From: Micromonospora sp. WMMD980
GTDB lineage: Bacteria; Actinomycetota; Actinomycetes; Mycobacteriales; Micromonosporaceae
DNA: 64,000 nt
Assembly (NCBI RefSeq): GCF_029626035.1
Contig: NZ_JARUBE010000003.1
Span: forward strand, 2,170,001-2,234,000
Direction: 5' to 3'
Positions within the stretch are counted from its first letter, which is position 1. Each line of letters opens with the position of its first letter. The position numbers and the translations under genes are program-made. The notes beneath the pieces were generated by a model, which made no database searches, was not told the DNA's origin, and saw nothing but the letters and a program-made list of their open reading frames with translations. Positions 17,305-25,842 of this stretch are shown here, piece after piece.

Positions 17305-17497
17305 CCTGACCGGCGCCGCTTGGCGCAAGAGCACCCGCAGCGGCGGCAACGGTGGCGAGTGTGTCGAGGTCGCCACCAACCTGCCCGGCCTCGTCGCCGT
17401 CCGCGATTCGAAGGATCCCGAGGGACCCGCCCTCACCTTCACCCCGCAGACCTGGACCGCCTTCCTCAGCGGCCCGGTGCGCGGCGAGCGTCGCTGA
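17297..17497 (+). CDS. DUF397 domain protein
   Basis: 66 residues: 'LTGAAWRKSTRSGGNGGECVEVA', then 'VAVRDSKDPEGPALTF' and 'W.AFL', the complete DUF397 signature. It overlaps the XRE gene and is translated with it. Family members act with their cognate XRE partner in developmental control; some pairs behave like toxin/antitoxin systems. Confidence 0.93.
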   Translation: MTDLTGAAWRKSTRSGGNGGECVEVATNLPGLVAVRDSKDPEGPALTFTPQTWTAFLSGPVRGERR

Positions 17498-17944
17498 TCA
17501 CGACGCCGAGGCCACGCGTTCACGCCACCGGGCGATGGTCCGCTTGTACGGCTGAGGCATGTGCAGGCCGGGCACCTCGTCATACTCGAACACGCCCAAC
17601 TCCTTGTGCTCCGCGGAGTAGACGAGTTCTTCGTCGCCCGCGTACACGGCCCCGAAGCTCACGATGAAGACGTGCCGCTGTGGTGTGATCTCGTAGACCC
17701 ACGCGTCGATGATGTCGACGCCGGTGACGGTGAGGCCGAGTTCCTCGGCGACCTCACGGCACACCCCGTCCTCGGGCGTCTCGCCGACCTCCAGCTTGCC
17801 GCCGGGCAGCTCCCACTCGTCGCGCTCGTTCTTCAGCAGGGGCACCCGGCCGTGGTGGTCGACGACCAGCTTCACGGAGACGGGAAGCTGGTATTCGACG
17901 TACCCGGGGTTGCGTTCGACGAGGTACGGCGGACGATCGGTCAT
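17498..17944 (-). CDS. NUDIX hydrolase
   Basis: 148 residues from the ATG at complement 17942-17944. The Nudix box is GGKLEVGETPEDGVCREVAEELG (key G-5x-E-7x-REVAEELG), at about residues 47-69. Hydrolyses a nucleoside diphosphate linked to another moiety; the substrate is unassigned. The stop abuts the DUF397 stop (convergent, no gap). Confidence 0.9.
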   Translation of the reverse strand: MTDRPPYLVERNPGYVEYQLPVSVKLVVDHHGRVPLLKNERDEWELPGGKLEVGETPEDGVCREVAEELGLTVTGVDIIDAWVYEITPQRHVFIVSFGAVYAGDEELVYSAEHKELGVFEYDEVPGLHMPQPYKRTIARWRERVASAS

Positions 17945-17961
17945 GCGGGCAGCCCTCCAGG

Positions 17962-18417
17962 TCAGTCTCGGGCGATCAGTATTGCGGCGACGTCGTCGGC
18001 ACGCTTGAACCGACCGCTCACCGCGCCGGCGTCGGCTTCCACGTCGCGGATCAGCTTCTCCAGGTACGGCAGCCCGCGGTCGCACGCGTCGGCGACGACC
18101 TCCGGCCAGCCCGGGTAGAGCTGGTAGTCGGTGACCAGCCGGGCGAAGCCGTCGGTGCACAACAGGATGTGGTCGGTTTCCGCCCAGGTACCCACCACGC
18201 CGTGTGGACGAAGCACCCGGCGAGGATGCCCGGAGAAGATCGACTCGATGTCACCGGAGGTCATGGTGTAGAGCCGGCGCTCGTGCATCGCCGCCGTGAC
18301 CCGCCGAGCGTCCACCTCGCCGGCTCCGACGGCTGCCGCCTCCCGCCGGTCGAGGACAACGCACTGCTCAGGCGGGACCGGTCGGCAGCCGGCATCGCTC
18401 CCGACCTGGATCTAGGA
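17962..18417 (-). pseudogene. 5'-truncated PP2C-type protein phosphatase
   Basis: The open frame begins after a TAG at about 18417 and reads 'HILLCTDGFARLV', then 'GLPYLEKLIRDVEAD' and finally KRADDVAAILIARD. This is the C-terminal half of a PP2C phosphatase, where CTDG and the final DD are metal-site motifs. The N-terminal half with the first metal aspartates is missing and the adjacent oxygenase gene starts there instead. A start at GTG 18315 would give a 117-residue protein, but it could not form a complete active site. Confidence 0.55.
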
Positions 18418-19227
18418 ACTCGCAATCGAGAACCCCCTGTTCAGCCAGGCGTACGGATGGTCGGGTGTGAACCGGGCGAGGAACCGCACCAGGCGACGGC
18501 CACCGGTGAAGGCCGTCCGGCCATGCAGGAAACGGTGGTTGTGGACGAGGTAACCCTCGCCGGCGGCAAGCTCCAGAGTGAGCGTCTCTTCGATGATCAG
18601 GCGACGCAACCGCTTCAGCACGTCCGGTCTTCCGCGCGGGGCCGCTACCTGGTCGTCGCGGTATCGGAGGCGGGTGAGGCTCGCTGCCACCTCGATGACC
18701 GGACGCTCGACCGAACCGTCAGCCGGCCTCAGTCGCAGCTCCACCAGCGTGCTGTCGTCGAAGTGGTGGCGTAACCGTGTCAGCACGCGGGCGCCGTCGA
18801 CCAGGGTCGTCACCCCGCCTGATCGGGACGGTGAGGTCATCAGCGCGGCGAGCACGCTCGGGGGCTCCGCTTGCACGCTGCGGTCGGTGTGCGGGTGCAG
18901 AGCCGACCGGGTGAACCCGGCCTCGGACTCCGCACGCTCGATGCGGTGATGCGGCGTGATGACCGTCAGACCTCCGACCGACTGGTGCGGGTGGTCGACC
19001 GGTTCCGTCCACCCGCGCAGAAAAGCAGCGACTTCGTCGGCAGTCGAGTTGCGGATCAGGATAACGCCGTCACGGCCGATAGCGCTCGGCACCTGGTCAG
19101 GGCCCACCTTCGCAAGGGACTCCACTCTCAGCAGCCGCACGACGTTCCCCTGCCAGCCATATGAATCGACAATCATACGAGTCTTGAGCCGCCGGCTGGT
19201 CGCTGCGAATCGATCGCCTGGTGCCAT
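18412..19227 (-). CDS. TauD/TfdA-family Fe(II)/2-oxoglutarate dioxygenase
   Basis: 271 residues. The iron facial triad is visible as HPHTD (first His and Asp) and the distal histidine in HNHRFLHGRTAF, whose arginine binds 2-oxoglutarate. GVILIRNSTADEVAAFLRGW at the N-terminus fits the family. Alternative start: ATG at codon 18 (MIVDSYGW). Neither start has a good ribosome site. Likely hydroxylates a small molecule; no partner biosynthetic genes are adjacent. Confidence 0.8.
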   Translation of the reverse strand: MAPGDRFAATSRRLKTRMIVDSYGWQGNVVRLLRVESLAKVGPDQVPSAIGRDGVILIRNSTADEVAAFLRGWTEPVDHPHQSVGGLTVITPHHRIERAESEAGFTRSALHPHTDRSVQAEPPSVLAALMTSPSRSGGVTTLVDGARVLTRLRHHFDDSTLVELRLRPADGSVERPVIEVAASLTRLRYRDDQVAAPRGRPDVLKRLRRLIIEETLTLELAAGEGYLVHNHRFLHGRTAFTGGRRLVRFLARFTPDHPYAWLNRGFSIASS

Positions 19228-19322
19228 ACCCGGGCGGTCTGGAGCTGAAGTGCTGTTGTGTGAGATCGCGACGCGTCATTGCAAATCGGGTCGTACGCCC
19301 CCGGCCGTGCCAGACTGCCGAG

Positions 19323-19658
19323 GTGGACGACCTGACGGCCCGCGTACGGGCGATCGCCGAGGAACGTGACTGGCAGCAGTTCCACACTCCGAAGAACCTC
19401 GCCATGGCTCTCGCCGGCGAGGTCGGTGAGCTGGTCGCCGAGTTCCAGTGGCTGACGCCTGAGCAGGCTGGCGTGGTGATGGACGACGCCGAGGCGGGCG
19501 CGCGGGTCCGGACGGAGATCGGCGACGTCATGATCTACCTGACCCGCCTGGCGGATGTCCTCGGCATCGACCTGAGGGAGGCCGCCCTCGCCAAGTTGGC
19601 CGAGGTCGCGGTCCGCTATCCCGCCGAAGAAGTCAAGGGCTCCGCGAGCAAGCGATAG
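19323..19658 (+). CDS. MazG-like nucleotide pyrophosphohydrolase
   Basis: 111 residues from the GTG at 19323. It has the all-alpha NTP-PPase pattern: RDWQQFHTPKNLAMALAGE, then EVGELVAEFQW (E-x2-E metal ligands), and EIGDVMIYLTRLAD (E-x2-D). This single-domain MazG type (RS21-C6/dCTPase-like) hydrolyses (d)NTPs. It is followed on the same strand, after 124 bases, by a nuclease-helicase gene; the pairing is discussed under findings. Confidence 0.85.
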   Translation: MDDLTARVRAIAEERDWQQFHTPKNLAMALAGEVGELVAEFQWLTPEQAGVVMDDAEAGARVRTEIGDVMIYLTRLADVLGIDLREAALAKLAEVAVRYPAEEVKGSASKR

Positions 19659-19782
19659 CGGAGCGTGCGAGGAGATGATCTCTTCGCTACAGTCCACCCG
19701 TACAGGCGCGTAACGACGGGCTTCCGGCCGCGGCCGGACATGCCCCCCATGCGCACGATCATTTCGTGCTGCCCGGGGGCAA

Positions 19783-21693
19783 GTGTTGTCAGCGTTCCGC
19801 ACCTCCGCCGACGGTCTGCTCCGCTATCGGAACCGTGGCGACCTCGCCGATCGGATCGCGGAGCGCATCGGGCACAACGTGGGAGCCGCCGAACGACGAT
19901 CCTGGGACCGCAGCCTGGCCGTGCTCGGGCAGGACCTCGTCGATGCCGGTCTCGGGCAGGTCGAAGTGCTGGTGGAGTACCAACTCCCGTTGACCAGCAA
20001 GCGGATCGACGTGGTTCTCGCCGGTACCCATCCGAGGGTCGGCGGCGACTCCTACGTGGTGGTCGAGCTGAAGCAGTGGTCCCGAGTCGAGTCCTACGAG
20101 GGATCCGCGCGGCTCGTCCTGGTCGAGCACGCGTCCGGTCCCCGGTTACACCCCGGCGTGCAGGTCGAGGACTACTGCGAATACCTGACCGACTTCCTCG
20201 GTGTCCTCTCGCACGGCCGCAGCCCGATCGCCGGTGTCGCCTACCTGCACAACGCGGTCGATCGCGACGTGGCCGACCTGTACGAGCGCGAGCCGACCGA
20301 GCTGAGCCGGATCTTCACCGGCCAACGTCGCGGCCAGTTCCTCGACCACCTCCGCAGCCACCTCGCGCCCGCATCGGGAGCGGCCGCCGCCGACCGCTTC
20401 CTCACCAGCTCCGTGCGCCCGAGCAGGCACCTCCTCTCGTACGCGGCGGCGGAGTTGAAGGAGCGGACTCACTTCACGCTGCTCGACGAGCAACGTCTGG
20501 CGTACGAACTGGTGTTGCACGCCGTGGAGCGGGCGCGCAGCGCGGACCGCAAGTCGGTCGTCGTGGTGTCCGGCGGGCCCGGCAGCGGCAAGAGTGTCAT
20601 CGCGTTGTCCGTGCTGGGTGAGCTTGCCCGGCAACAGCGCGCGGTCATGCACACCACCGGCTCGCGGTCGTTCACGCAGACGCTTCGCCGTTACGCGGGT
20701 AAGGGCTCGACCCGGTTGAGGAATCTCTTCGGATACTTCAACAGCTTCATGGCGGCGGAGCGGAACGGCCTCGATGTGCTCATCTGCGACGAGGCGCACC
20801 GGATCCGGGAGACCTCCGTCAACCGGTTCACCCCCAGGGCCACCCGGGACCGGGCCCGCCCGCAGATCGACGAGCTGATCGCCGCGGCGCGCGTGCCGGT
20901 GTTCCTGCTCGACGAGCACCAGGTGGTCAAGCCCGGAGAACTGGGCAACGTCGAGGTCATCTCGGCGCATGCGAAGAAGCTCGACCTCGACGTCGAACTG
21001 GTGTCGCTGCATGACCAGTTCCGCTGCGGCGGCAGCGACGCGTACGAGGGGTGGGTCCTCGATCTGCTCGGCCTCGACGGCGGTGAGCCGTCGGTGTGGG
21101 CTGGCGACGGACGCTTCGACCTTCGGGTGGTGGGGTCTCCTCAGGAGATGGAGGCATTCCTGAGGGAAAAGCAGTCGGCCGGGGAGACGGCTCGCATGTC
21201 GGCCGGATACTGCTGGCCGTGGAGTGATCCGCGCCGGGATGAGTCACTGGTCCCGGATGTTCAGGTCGGCGACTGGGCGCGTCCGTGGAACGTCAAGAGT
21301 GACCGCAGTGTCGGAGAGGCGCCGGGCAGCGCGTTCTGGGCCACCGATCCCCACGGCTTCGGGCAGGTGGGGTGCGTCTACACCGCCCAGGGATTCGAGT
21401 ACGAGTGGTCCGGCGTCATCATCGGACCGGATCTCGTCGCGCGAGATGGGAGGCTGGTCACCCAGCGGGCGGAGTCCAGGGACCCGGCGTTCCGGAGCCG
21501 TAAGGCACTCGGTGACGCCGAGGCGGACCGCCTGATCCGGAACACCTACAAGGTGCTGATGACCCGAGGCATGCGCGGCACCCTGCTCTACTCGACGGAC
21601 GCCGAGACGCGGGACTGGCTGAGATCACTGGTCCGGGTGGAACGCGGCCTGGAAACGATCTACGAACGAGCAGCGCGCCCGCCGACTGTCTGA
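19783..21693 (+). CDS. Nuclease-helicase fusion: PD-(D/E)xK-like domain plus DUF2075/Schlafen-type ATPase
   Basis: 636 residues from a GTG. The N-terminal region has RIDVVLAG with D76, then VVVELKQW with E95 and K97, the D-x(n)-ExK signature of restriction-like nucleases. The P-loop is GGPGSGKS at 264-271 and Walker B VLICDEAHR at 333-340. DQFRCGGSDAYEGWV and CVYTAQGFEYEWSGVI are helicase motifs IV-VI of the DUF2075 family (superfamily 1-like). The C-terminal NTYKVLMTRGMRGTLLY is the DUF2075 signature end. The length and domain order fit DUF2075 proteins linked to phage defence and MazG partners. Activity is inferred. Confidence 0.85.
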   Translation: MLSAFRTSADGLLRYRNRGDLADRIAERIGHNVGAAERRSWDRSLAVLGQDLVDAGLGQVEVLVEYQLPLTSKRIDVVLAGTHPRVGGDSYVVVELKQWSRVESYEGSARLVLVEHASGPRLHPGVQVEDYCEYLTDFLGVLSHGRSPIAGVAYLHNAVDRDVADLYEREPTELSRIFTGQRRGQFLDHLRSHLAPASGAAAADRFLTSSVRPSRHLLSYAAAELKERTHFTLLDEQRLAYELVLHAVERARSADRKSVVVVSGGPGSGKSVIALSVLGELARQQRAVMHTTGSRSFTQTLRRYAGKGSTRLRNLFGYFNSFMAAERNGLDVLICDEAHRIRETSVNRFTPRATRDRARPQIDELIAAARVPVFLLDEHQVVKPGELGNVEVISAHAKKLDLDVELVSLHDQFRCGGSDAYEGWVLDLLGLDGGEPSVWAGDGRFDLRVVGSPQEMEAFLREKQSAGETARMSAGYCWPWSDPRRDESLVPDVQVGDWARPWNVKSDRSVGEAPGSAFWATDPHGFGQVGCVYTAQGFEYEWSGVIIGPDLVARDGRLVTQRAESRDPAFRSRKALGDAEADRLIRNTYKVLMTRGMRGTLLYSTDAETRDWLRSLVRVERGLETIYERAARPPTV

Positions 21694-21704
21694 CTAGCGG
21701 GCGT

Positions 21705-22238
21705 CTATCCGGCGAGCACCCGCCGTACCTCGCCGCGCACGGCCGCGGACGCCGCCGGCGACCAGACCGCGAACAGCTTCCGCAGGTACGCCACGTGCGC
21801 GTCCGACACCGACGCCAGGTGCTCGACCACGTCCAGCTCGTTGACGATGCTCAGATCCACCAGCGGAGTCAGCCGGTCGGCGCCCACGCTCACGACCCGC
21901 CCGGTGAAACGGTCGTACACCGTCCCGGTGGTGGCGAGCTGCTGCCACGACCGCTTCCGGTCGCACGAGCCGTACAGGTAGACCAGGTCTTCGGCATCGA
22001 CTCCGATCAGGTCCCGCAGCGGACCGCGGTCGGTGTGGTCGAGCAGCGCGACGTCGAAGCCGTCGGTGCCGTAGGCGGCGTGCGCCAGCCCGGCCAGCTG
22101 CACGTCCGGTGCCTGGCCCAGTTCGGCGAGGCGGTGCCGCACCCGGCACAGGTGGGGGTAGAGGGTACCGCCGGGATGGTCGATGCTCTCGGCTCCCCGG
22201 TCGCGGAGCCACGCGCGCACCTCGACGTCGGCGCTCAT
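21705..22238 (-). CDS. HD-domain-like protein (DUF6817 type)
   Basis: 177 residues. HPGGTLYPHLCRVRHRLAELG followed by LAGLAHAAYGTDGFD has the spacing of a small HD-like metal domain (H...H...AHAAYG), and the rest is helical. Similar proteins in Micromonospora carry the DUF6817 label, which I assign from pattern memory. The function is unknown; convergent with the helicase gene with 11 bases between. Confidence 0.6.
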   Translation of the reverse strand: MSADVEVRAWLRDRGAESIDHPGGTLYPHLCRVRHRLAELGQAPDVQLAGLAHAAYGTDGFDVALLDHTDRGPLRDLIGVDAEDLVYLYGSCDRKRSWQQLATTGTVYDRFTGRVVSVGADRLTPLVDLSIVNELDVVEHLASVSDAHVAYLRKLFAVWSPAASAAVRGEVRRVLAG

Positions 22239-22330
22239 GGTCCGACCCTAGGTGCGCGGGGCATCCCACGGCGTGAGCGGTTCGTCACAACGCTTGCCCC
22301 ACGCTCCGGCTGGAGCGTTGGCTCGACGAC

Positions 22331-23062
22331 ATGGCTCGCATCGCGTACGACGACACCGACGCGGAGGCCTTCGCGGCGACGCGTCACCTGACCGACGACG
22401 GGCTCGCCGCCTGGCGGCACGCCGTCACGCGACACCTCGCCCCGGAACCGGGCATGCGCCTGCTCGACCTGGGCTCGGGCACCGGGAGCTGGGCCCGGGC
22501 GTTCACCGCCTGGTTCCCGAGCCTCGACGTCGTCGCGGTGGAGCCGTCGGCGGCGATGCGCGCCCGTAGCCTGGTCCGGCCCGTCCTGGCCGGTGACGCC
22601 GCGCGCATCCCGCTCGACGACGGCAGCGTCGACGGCGCGTGGCTCTCCACCGTCCTCCATCACGTGCCCGACCTGGCCGCCGCGGCACGGGAGCTGCGTC
22701 GGGTGGTGCGGCCGGACGCCCCGGTGCTGGTCCGGTCGGCGTTCGCCGGGCGACACGAAGCGATCACACTGTTCCGCTTCTTCCCGGAGGCGATCCGGGT
22801 ACTCGACACCTACCCCGCGATCGCCGACGTCGAGTCGGCGTTCGCCGACGCCGGTTTCGCTACCGCCGCGGTCGAGCCGGTTCCACAGGTGACCGCGCCG
22901 TCGCTGCGGGAGGCGGCGGTCACGCTGCGCCGGGAGGCGCACACTCCGCTGCAACTGATCACCGACGACGAGTACGCGACGGGCGTCGCGCGCCTCCGCG
23001 CGGCGGCTCGGGTCGACACCGGGCCCGTTGTCGACGCGCTCGACCTGCTCGTCCTGCGGTGA
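22331..23062 (+). CDS. SAM-dependent methyltransferase
   Basis: 243 residues, class I Rossmann methyltransferase: motif I LLDLGSGTGSWAR at about residues 44-56, acidic motif II VVAVEPSAAM, and motif III/post I IPLDDGSVDGAWLSTVLHHV. No targeting signal. The methyl acceptor is not deducible. Divergent from the DUF6817-like gene across about 90 bases. Confidence 0.85.
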   Translation: MARIAYDDTDAEAFAATRHLTDDGLAAWRHAVTRHLAPEPGMRLLDLGSGTGSWARAFTAWFPSLDVVAVEPSAAMRARSLVRPVLAGDAARIPLDDGSVDGAWLSTVLHHVPDLAAAARELRRVVRPDAPVLVRSAFAGRHEAITLFRFFPEAIRVLDTYPAIADVESAFADAGFATAAVEPVPQVTAPSLREAAVTLRREAHTPLQLITDDEYATGVARLRAAARVDTGPVVDALDLLVLR

Positions 23063-23089
23063 CCAGCAGAATGCCGGTTAGGGTGGGTC

Positions 23090-23523
23090 GTGGACCCTCG
23101 CACGTGGACAGTCATCGGTGCGCCGTCGAGCGCGGGCGCCCACACCCCCGGTGTCGAGCGCGCGCCGGCCGCCCTGCGCGGGAGTTGGTGGCGGAGCTGG
23201 GGCTCGCCTACGTGCCGGCGGACGAGGTGCACGCCGACCCGGTCGCGGCGGCGCGCCGGGCCCGGGCGGTGGCGGAGGCCGCCGCCGAGACGTTCGTGGT
23301 GCACTTCGACGTGGACGTGTTGCGCTTCGTGGACGCGCCGTTGGCGGACGTGCCGGAGCCGTTCGGACTGGATCTCGCCGAGGCGGCCGCGACGCTGGCG
23401 GAGCTGGTGACGAGCCCGCGGTTCGCCGGGCTGTCGGTCACCGAGATCAACCCGGATCACCTGCCGGACGGCGAGGCGCTCCCGGCGTTCGTGCGGGCGC
23501 TGGCCGGGGCGTTGGCGGGCTGA
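23090..23523 (+). pseudogene. Arginase/ureohydrolase-family gene with internal deletion and frameshift
   Basis: Starts like an arginase (GTG at 23090, TWTVIGAPSSAGAHTPGVER, APAALR). After about 30 codons it continues in another frame with the arginase C-terminus: PADEVHADPVAAARRA, VVHFDVDVLRFVDAPLAD (second DxD metal motif) and SVTEINPDHLPDGEAL. The middle ~150 codons, with the GGDHS and DAHxD metal-binding motifs, are gone. The total is about 145 codons against about 290 for the family. Cannot encode an active ureohydrolase. Confidence 0.8.
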
Positions 23524-23951
23524 GCTCCGGCCAGGTGCATCGGCAGCACCTTCGCGGCGCTGACCGCCAGCTCCCGATCGAGCACCTTGTCGCGGGGCAC
23601 GAAGACCATCGCCTGGCCCTCGCCGAGCACCACGTCCTCCTGCCGGGCGTCGGTGTCGCCGCGGAAGACGTACACGGTGACGGTGTGCGGGAAGCCCTCC
23701 TCGTGGGGGCGCGGGCCGCTCCAGAACAGGTGCAGCTCGCCGGCGGTCAGGCCGGTCTCCTCCAGCAGTTCGCGGCGGGCGGCCTCTTCGGGCGTCTCGC
23801 CGGGCTCGATGCTGCCGCCCGGCAGGCTCCACTGGTGCGGTGAGACGGGCGCGTTGCCGTCCCGGTGCTGCAGGAGGACCGCGCCGGTCCGGTCGACGAG
23901 CAGGACGAGGGCGACGTCATAGAAGGCCACGGTCCGAGCATGCCACGCCAT
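23457..23951 (-). CDS. NUDIX hydrolase, 3' end overlapping a pseudogene
   Basis: 164 residues; Nudix box GSIEPGETPEEAARRELLEETGL (G-5x-E-7x-RELLEETG). The last 20 residues (AQPANAPASARTNAGSASPS) are antisense to the 3' tail of the arginase remnant and look like non-native extension. This suggests the original stop was lost when the region was rearranged. Substrate unknown. Confidence 0.85.
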   Translation of the reverse strand: MAWHARTVAFYDVALVLLVDRTGAVLLQHRDGNAPVSPHQWSLPGGSIEPGETPEEAARRELLEETGLTAGELHLFWSGPRPHEEGFPHTVTVYVFRGDTDARQEDVVLGEGQAMVFVPRDKVLDRELAVSAAKVLPMHLAGAQPANAPASARTNAGSASPSGR

Positions 23952-24000
23952 GCCTTTCTTCTAAGCGCGACAGAAGTTTAGACAAGAACAACGAAAGATA

Positions 24001-24029
24001 TGGACACATCGACATGTCTTTTGTAGCGT
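24001..24029 (+). promoter_or_regulatory. Candidate promoter of the Tat-exported isomerase gene
   Basis: TGGACA at 24001-24006 and TAGCGT at 24024-24029 with a 17-base spacer, within an AT-rich stretch 23960-24025 unlike the rest of the locus. An 8-base palindrome GACATGTC (24011-24018) lies in the spacer and could be an operator. Confidence 0.5.
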
Positions 24030-24060
24030 CGGGCGCAGACCGGCCGAGAGGAGAACCGTC

Positions 24061-25005
24061 ATGTGTTACGGATTCGACGGGGAGGGCGCGCTCCGGCAGT
24101 CCCTCGACCGGCGCAACCTGCTGCGCGGCTCGCTGGCGGCGCTGGCCGGCGTCGGGCTGGCCGGCGGGCTCGGCGCGACCGCGGCCCAGGCCGGCGGCGG
24201 GCACCACCACGGCCGCCGGCACGTGCCGAAGGAGCTGATCAGCCTCCAGCTCTGGACCGTCCGCGACGCGCTCAACGGCTCACCCGGCTACGACGCGACG
24301 CTGACCCACCTGGCCCGGATCGGCTACCCCCGGGTGGAGCTGGCGCTGGGCTACTTCGGCCGCACCGCCGCGCAGCTCCGCCGCTTCCTCGACGGCATCG
24401 GCATCAGGGCCAGCTCCAGCCACGACGGGATCGCCGCCGACACCGCCGGCCTGGCGCGAAAGATCGCCGACGCCCGTACGCTGGGCCAGCGGTTCATGGT
24501 GGTGCCCTACCTCAATTCCGACCGCGAGGACGACTGGAAGCGCTGGGCGGAGCAGATGAACGTCGAGGCCGCCGCCGTGCGCCGGGCCGGCCTGCGCTAC
24601 GGATACCACAACCACGCGCACGAGTTCACCATCGACTTCGGCAACGGCCGGCGCCCGTGGGACGTGCTCACCGAGGAGCTGGACCCCCGGCTCGTGCACC
24701 TGGAGATCGACATCTACTGGGCGGTCACCGGCGGCATCAACTCCGGCGACGGTGTGCGGGACCCGGAGGGCTTCACACTCGACGTCATCCGCTCCGCGCC
24801 GCAACGGGTGCTGCAATACCACGTCAAGGACCGCGACCCGGCCACCGGCGACATGGCCGACCTGGGCACCGGCATGATCGACTTCGCCCGGATCTTCCGG
24901 AGGCACCCGGTGCTGGAGTACATCGTGGAGAACGACACCCCGGACGTGACGCCGCAGCAGACCGCCGCCGTCGGCTACCGCTACCTGCGCCGCCTGACCT
25001 ACTGA
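24061..25005 (+). CDS. Tat-exported sugar phosphate isomerase/epimerase (xylose isomerase-like TIM barrel)
   Basis: 314 residues; GAGAGGAG precedes the ATG. The N-terminus has the twin-arginine signal DRRNLLRGSLAALAGVGLAG with Ala-rich cleavage region ATAAQAGG at about 41-48. The mature part has ISLQLWTVRDAL, YPRVELALGYFGR, YGYHNHAHEF, VHLEIDIYWAVTGG, VLQYHVKDRD and YIVENDTP, the complete set of barrel strands with metal-binding Glu/His. Acts outside the membrane on an unknown sugar; a candidate 3-keto-sugar or inositol-type enzyme. Confidence 0.85.
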   Translation: MCYGFDGEGALRQSLDRRNLLRGSLAALAGVGLAGGLGATAAQAGGGHHHGRRHVPKELISLQLWTVRDALNGSPGYDATLTHLARIGYPRVELALGYFGRTAAQLRRFLDGIGIRASSSHDGIAADTAGLARKIADARTLGQRFMVVPYLNSDREDDWKRWAEQMNVEAAAVRRAGLRYGYHNHAHEFTIDFGNGRRPWDVLTEELDPRLVHLEIDIYWAVTGGINSGDGVRDPEGFTLDVIRSAPQRVLQYHVKDRDPATGDMADLGTGMIDFARIFRRHPVLEYIVENDTPDVTPQQTAAVGYRYLRRLTY

Positions 25006-25074
25006 CGTCCCCACGGCCGCCGTCGGACGTGGCAGGCTCGGGTGGTGGTCGCGCACCGACCGAGGGGGTACGCG

Positions 25075-25704
25075 ATGACCGACGAGCCGGATGTCGTCCA
25101 CTACGACCGCCTCTACCGCGACACCAGCGACACCGGGCGTCCGCCGTGGGAGATCGGCGGCCCGCAGCCGGCGCTCGCCGCGGTGCTCGACACGGGGGTA
25201 CGCGGCCCGCGCGTGCTCGACGTCGGCTGCGGCACCGGTGAGCTGGCCCTGGCGCTGGCCCGCCTCGGCCACGACGTCACCGGCGTCGACCTGTCGCCGG
25301 TGGCGATCGCGCTGGCCAAGGCCAAGGCCGCCGCGGCAGGGTTGCCGGTGCGCTTCGAGGTGCAGGACGCCACCCGCCTGCCGGTTCCGGAGATGCCCTA
25401 CGACTCGGTGTTCGACTCCGGACTGCTGCACACGCTGGACCGGCGCGGGGCCGCGGTCGGCGACTACCTGGCGCTGCTGCCGCGCCTGACCGCGCCCGGC
25501 GGGACCGTGTTCGTGCTGGTGGTGTCACCGGAGGCGGGCGGCGGCTGGGGCCTGGACGCCGACGCGCTGCGGTCGGCGTTCCCCGAGCAGACCTGGACGC
25601 ACACCACTGTCGAGCCGATCAGGGTGCTGGCCACGGTCGAGGGCGCAGAGCTGCGTCTGCCCGGCAATCTGCTCCGCACGACGCACTCCCCCACCCGCCC
25701 CTAG
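25075..25704 (+). CDS. SAM-dependent methyltransferase
   Basis: 209 residues from the ATG at 25075 (GAGGGGGT upstream). VHYDRLYRDTSDTGRPPWEIGG is the N-terminus typical of a Micromonospora/Streptomyces class I methyltransferase group related to TPMT-like enzymes. Motif I is VLDVGCGTGELAL, then VTGVDLSPVAI and YDSVFDSGLLHTL. The stop TAG (25702-25704) is immediately followed by one arm of an inverted repeat (25706-25801). Confidence 0.85.
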   Translation: MTDEPDVVHYDRLYRDTSDTGRPPWEIGGPQPALAAVLDTGVRGPRVLDVGCGTGELALALARLGHDVTGVDLSPVAIALAKAKAAAAGLPVRFEVQDATRLPVPEMPYDSVFDSGLLHTLDRRGAAVGDYLALLPRLTAPGGTVFVLVVSPEAGGGWGLDADALRSAFPEQTWTHTTVEPIRVLATVEGAELRLPGNLLRTTHSPTRP

Positions 25705-25705
25705 C

Positions 25706-25801
25706 GGGCGAAGTCCGAAGATCGACTCCATCTCGGCGAGGATGCTGCGTCGGGCCGGCGCCGAACCCGCCACTCCGGCGAGAGGGAGTGGATCTTCGCC
25801 C
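25706..25801. repeat. Imperfect terminal inverted repeats flanking about 55 bases
   Basis: 25785-25801 is the inverse of 25706-25729 except for a 7-base insertion (TCCGAAG at 25714-25720, itself a near copy of the preceding bases) and one mismatch. Paired cores are GGGCGAAG...ATC.ACTCC. The enclosed stretch codes for nothing recognisable. Could be a small mobile remnant or a strong hairpin at the end of the methyltransferase gene. Confidence 0.4.
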
Positions 25802-25842
25802 ATGATCGGGCACGGGTGGCCAGGTCGTGAATGCGGGCGGCG

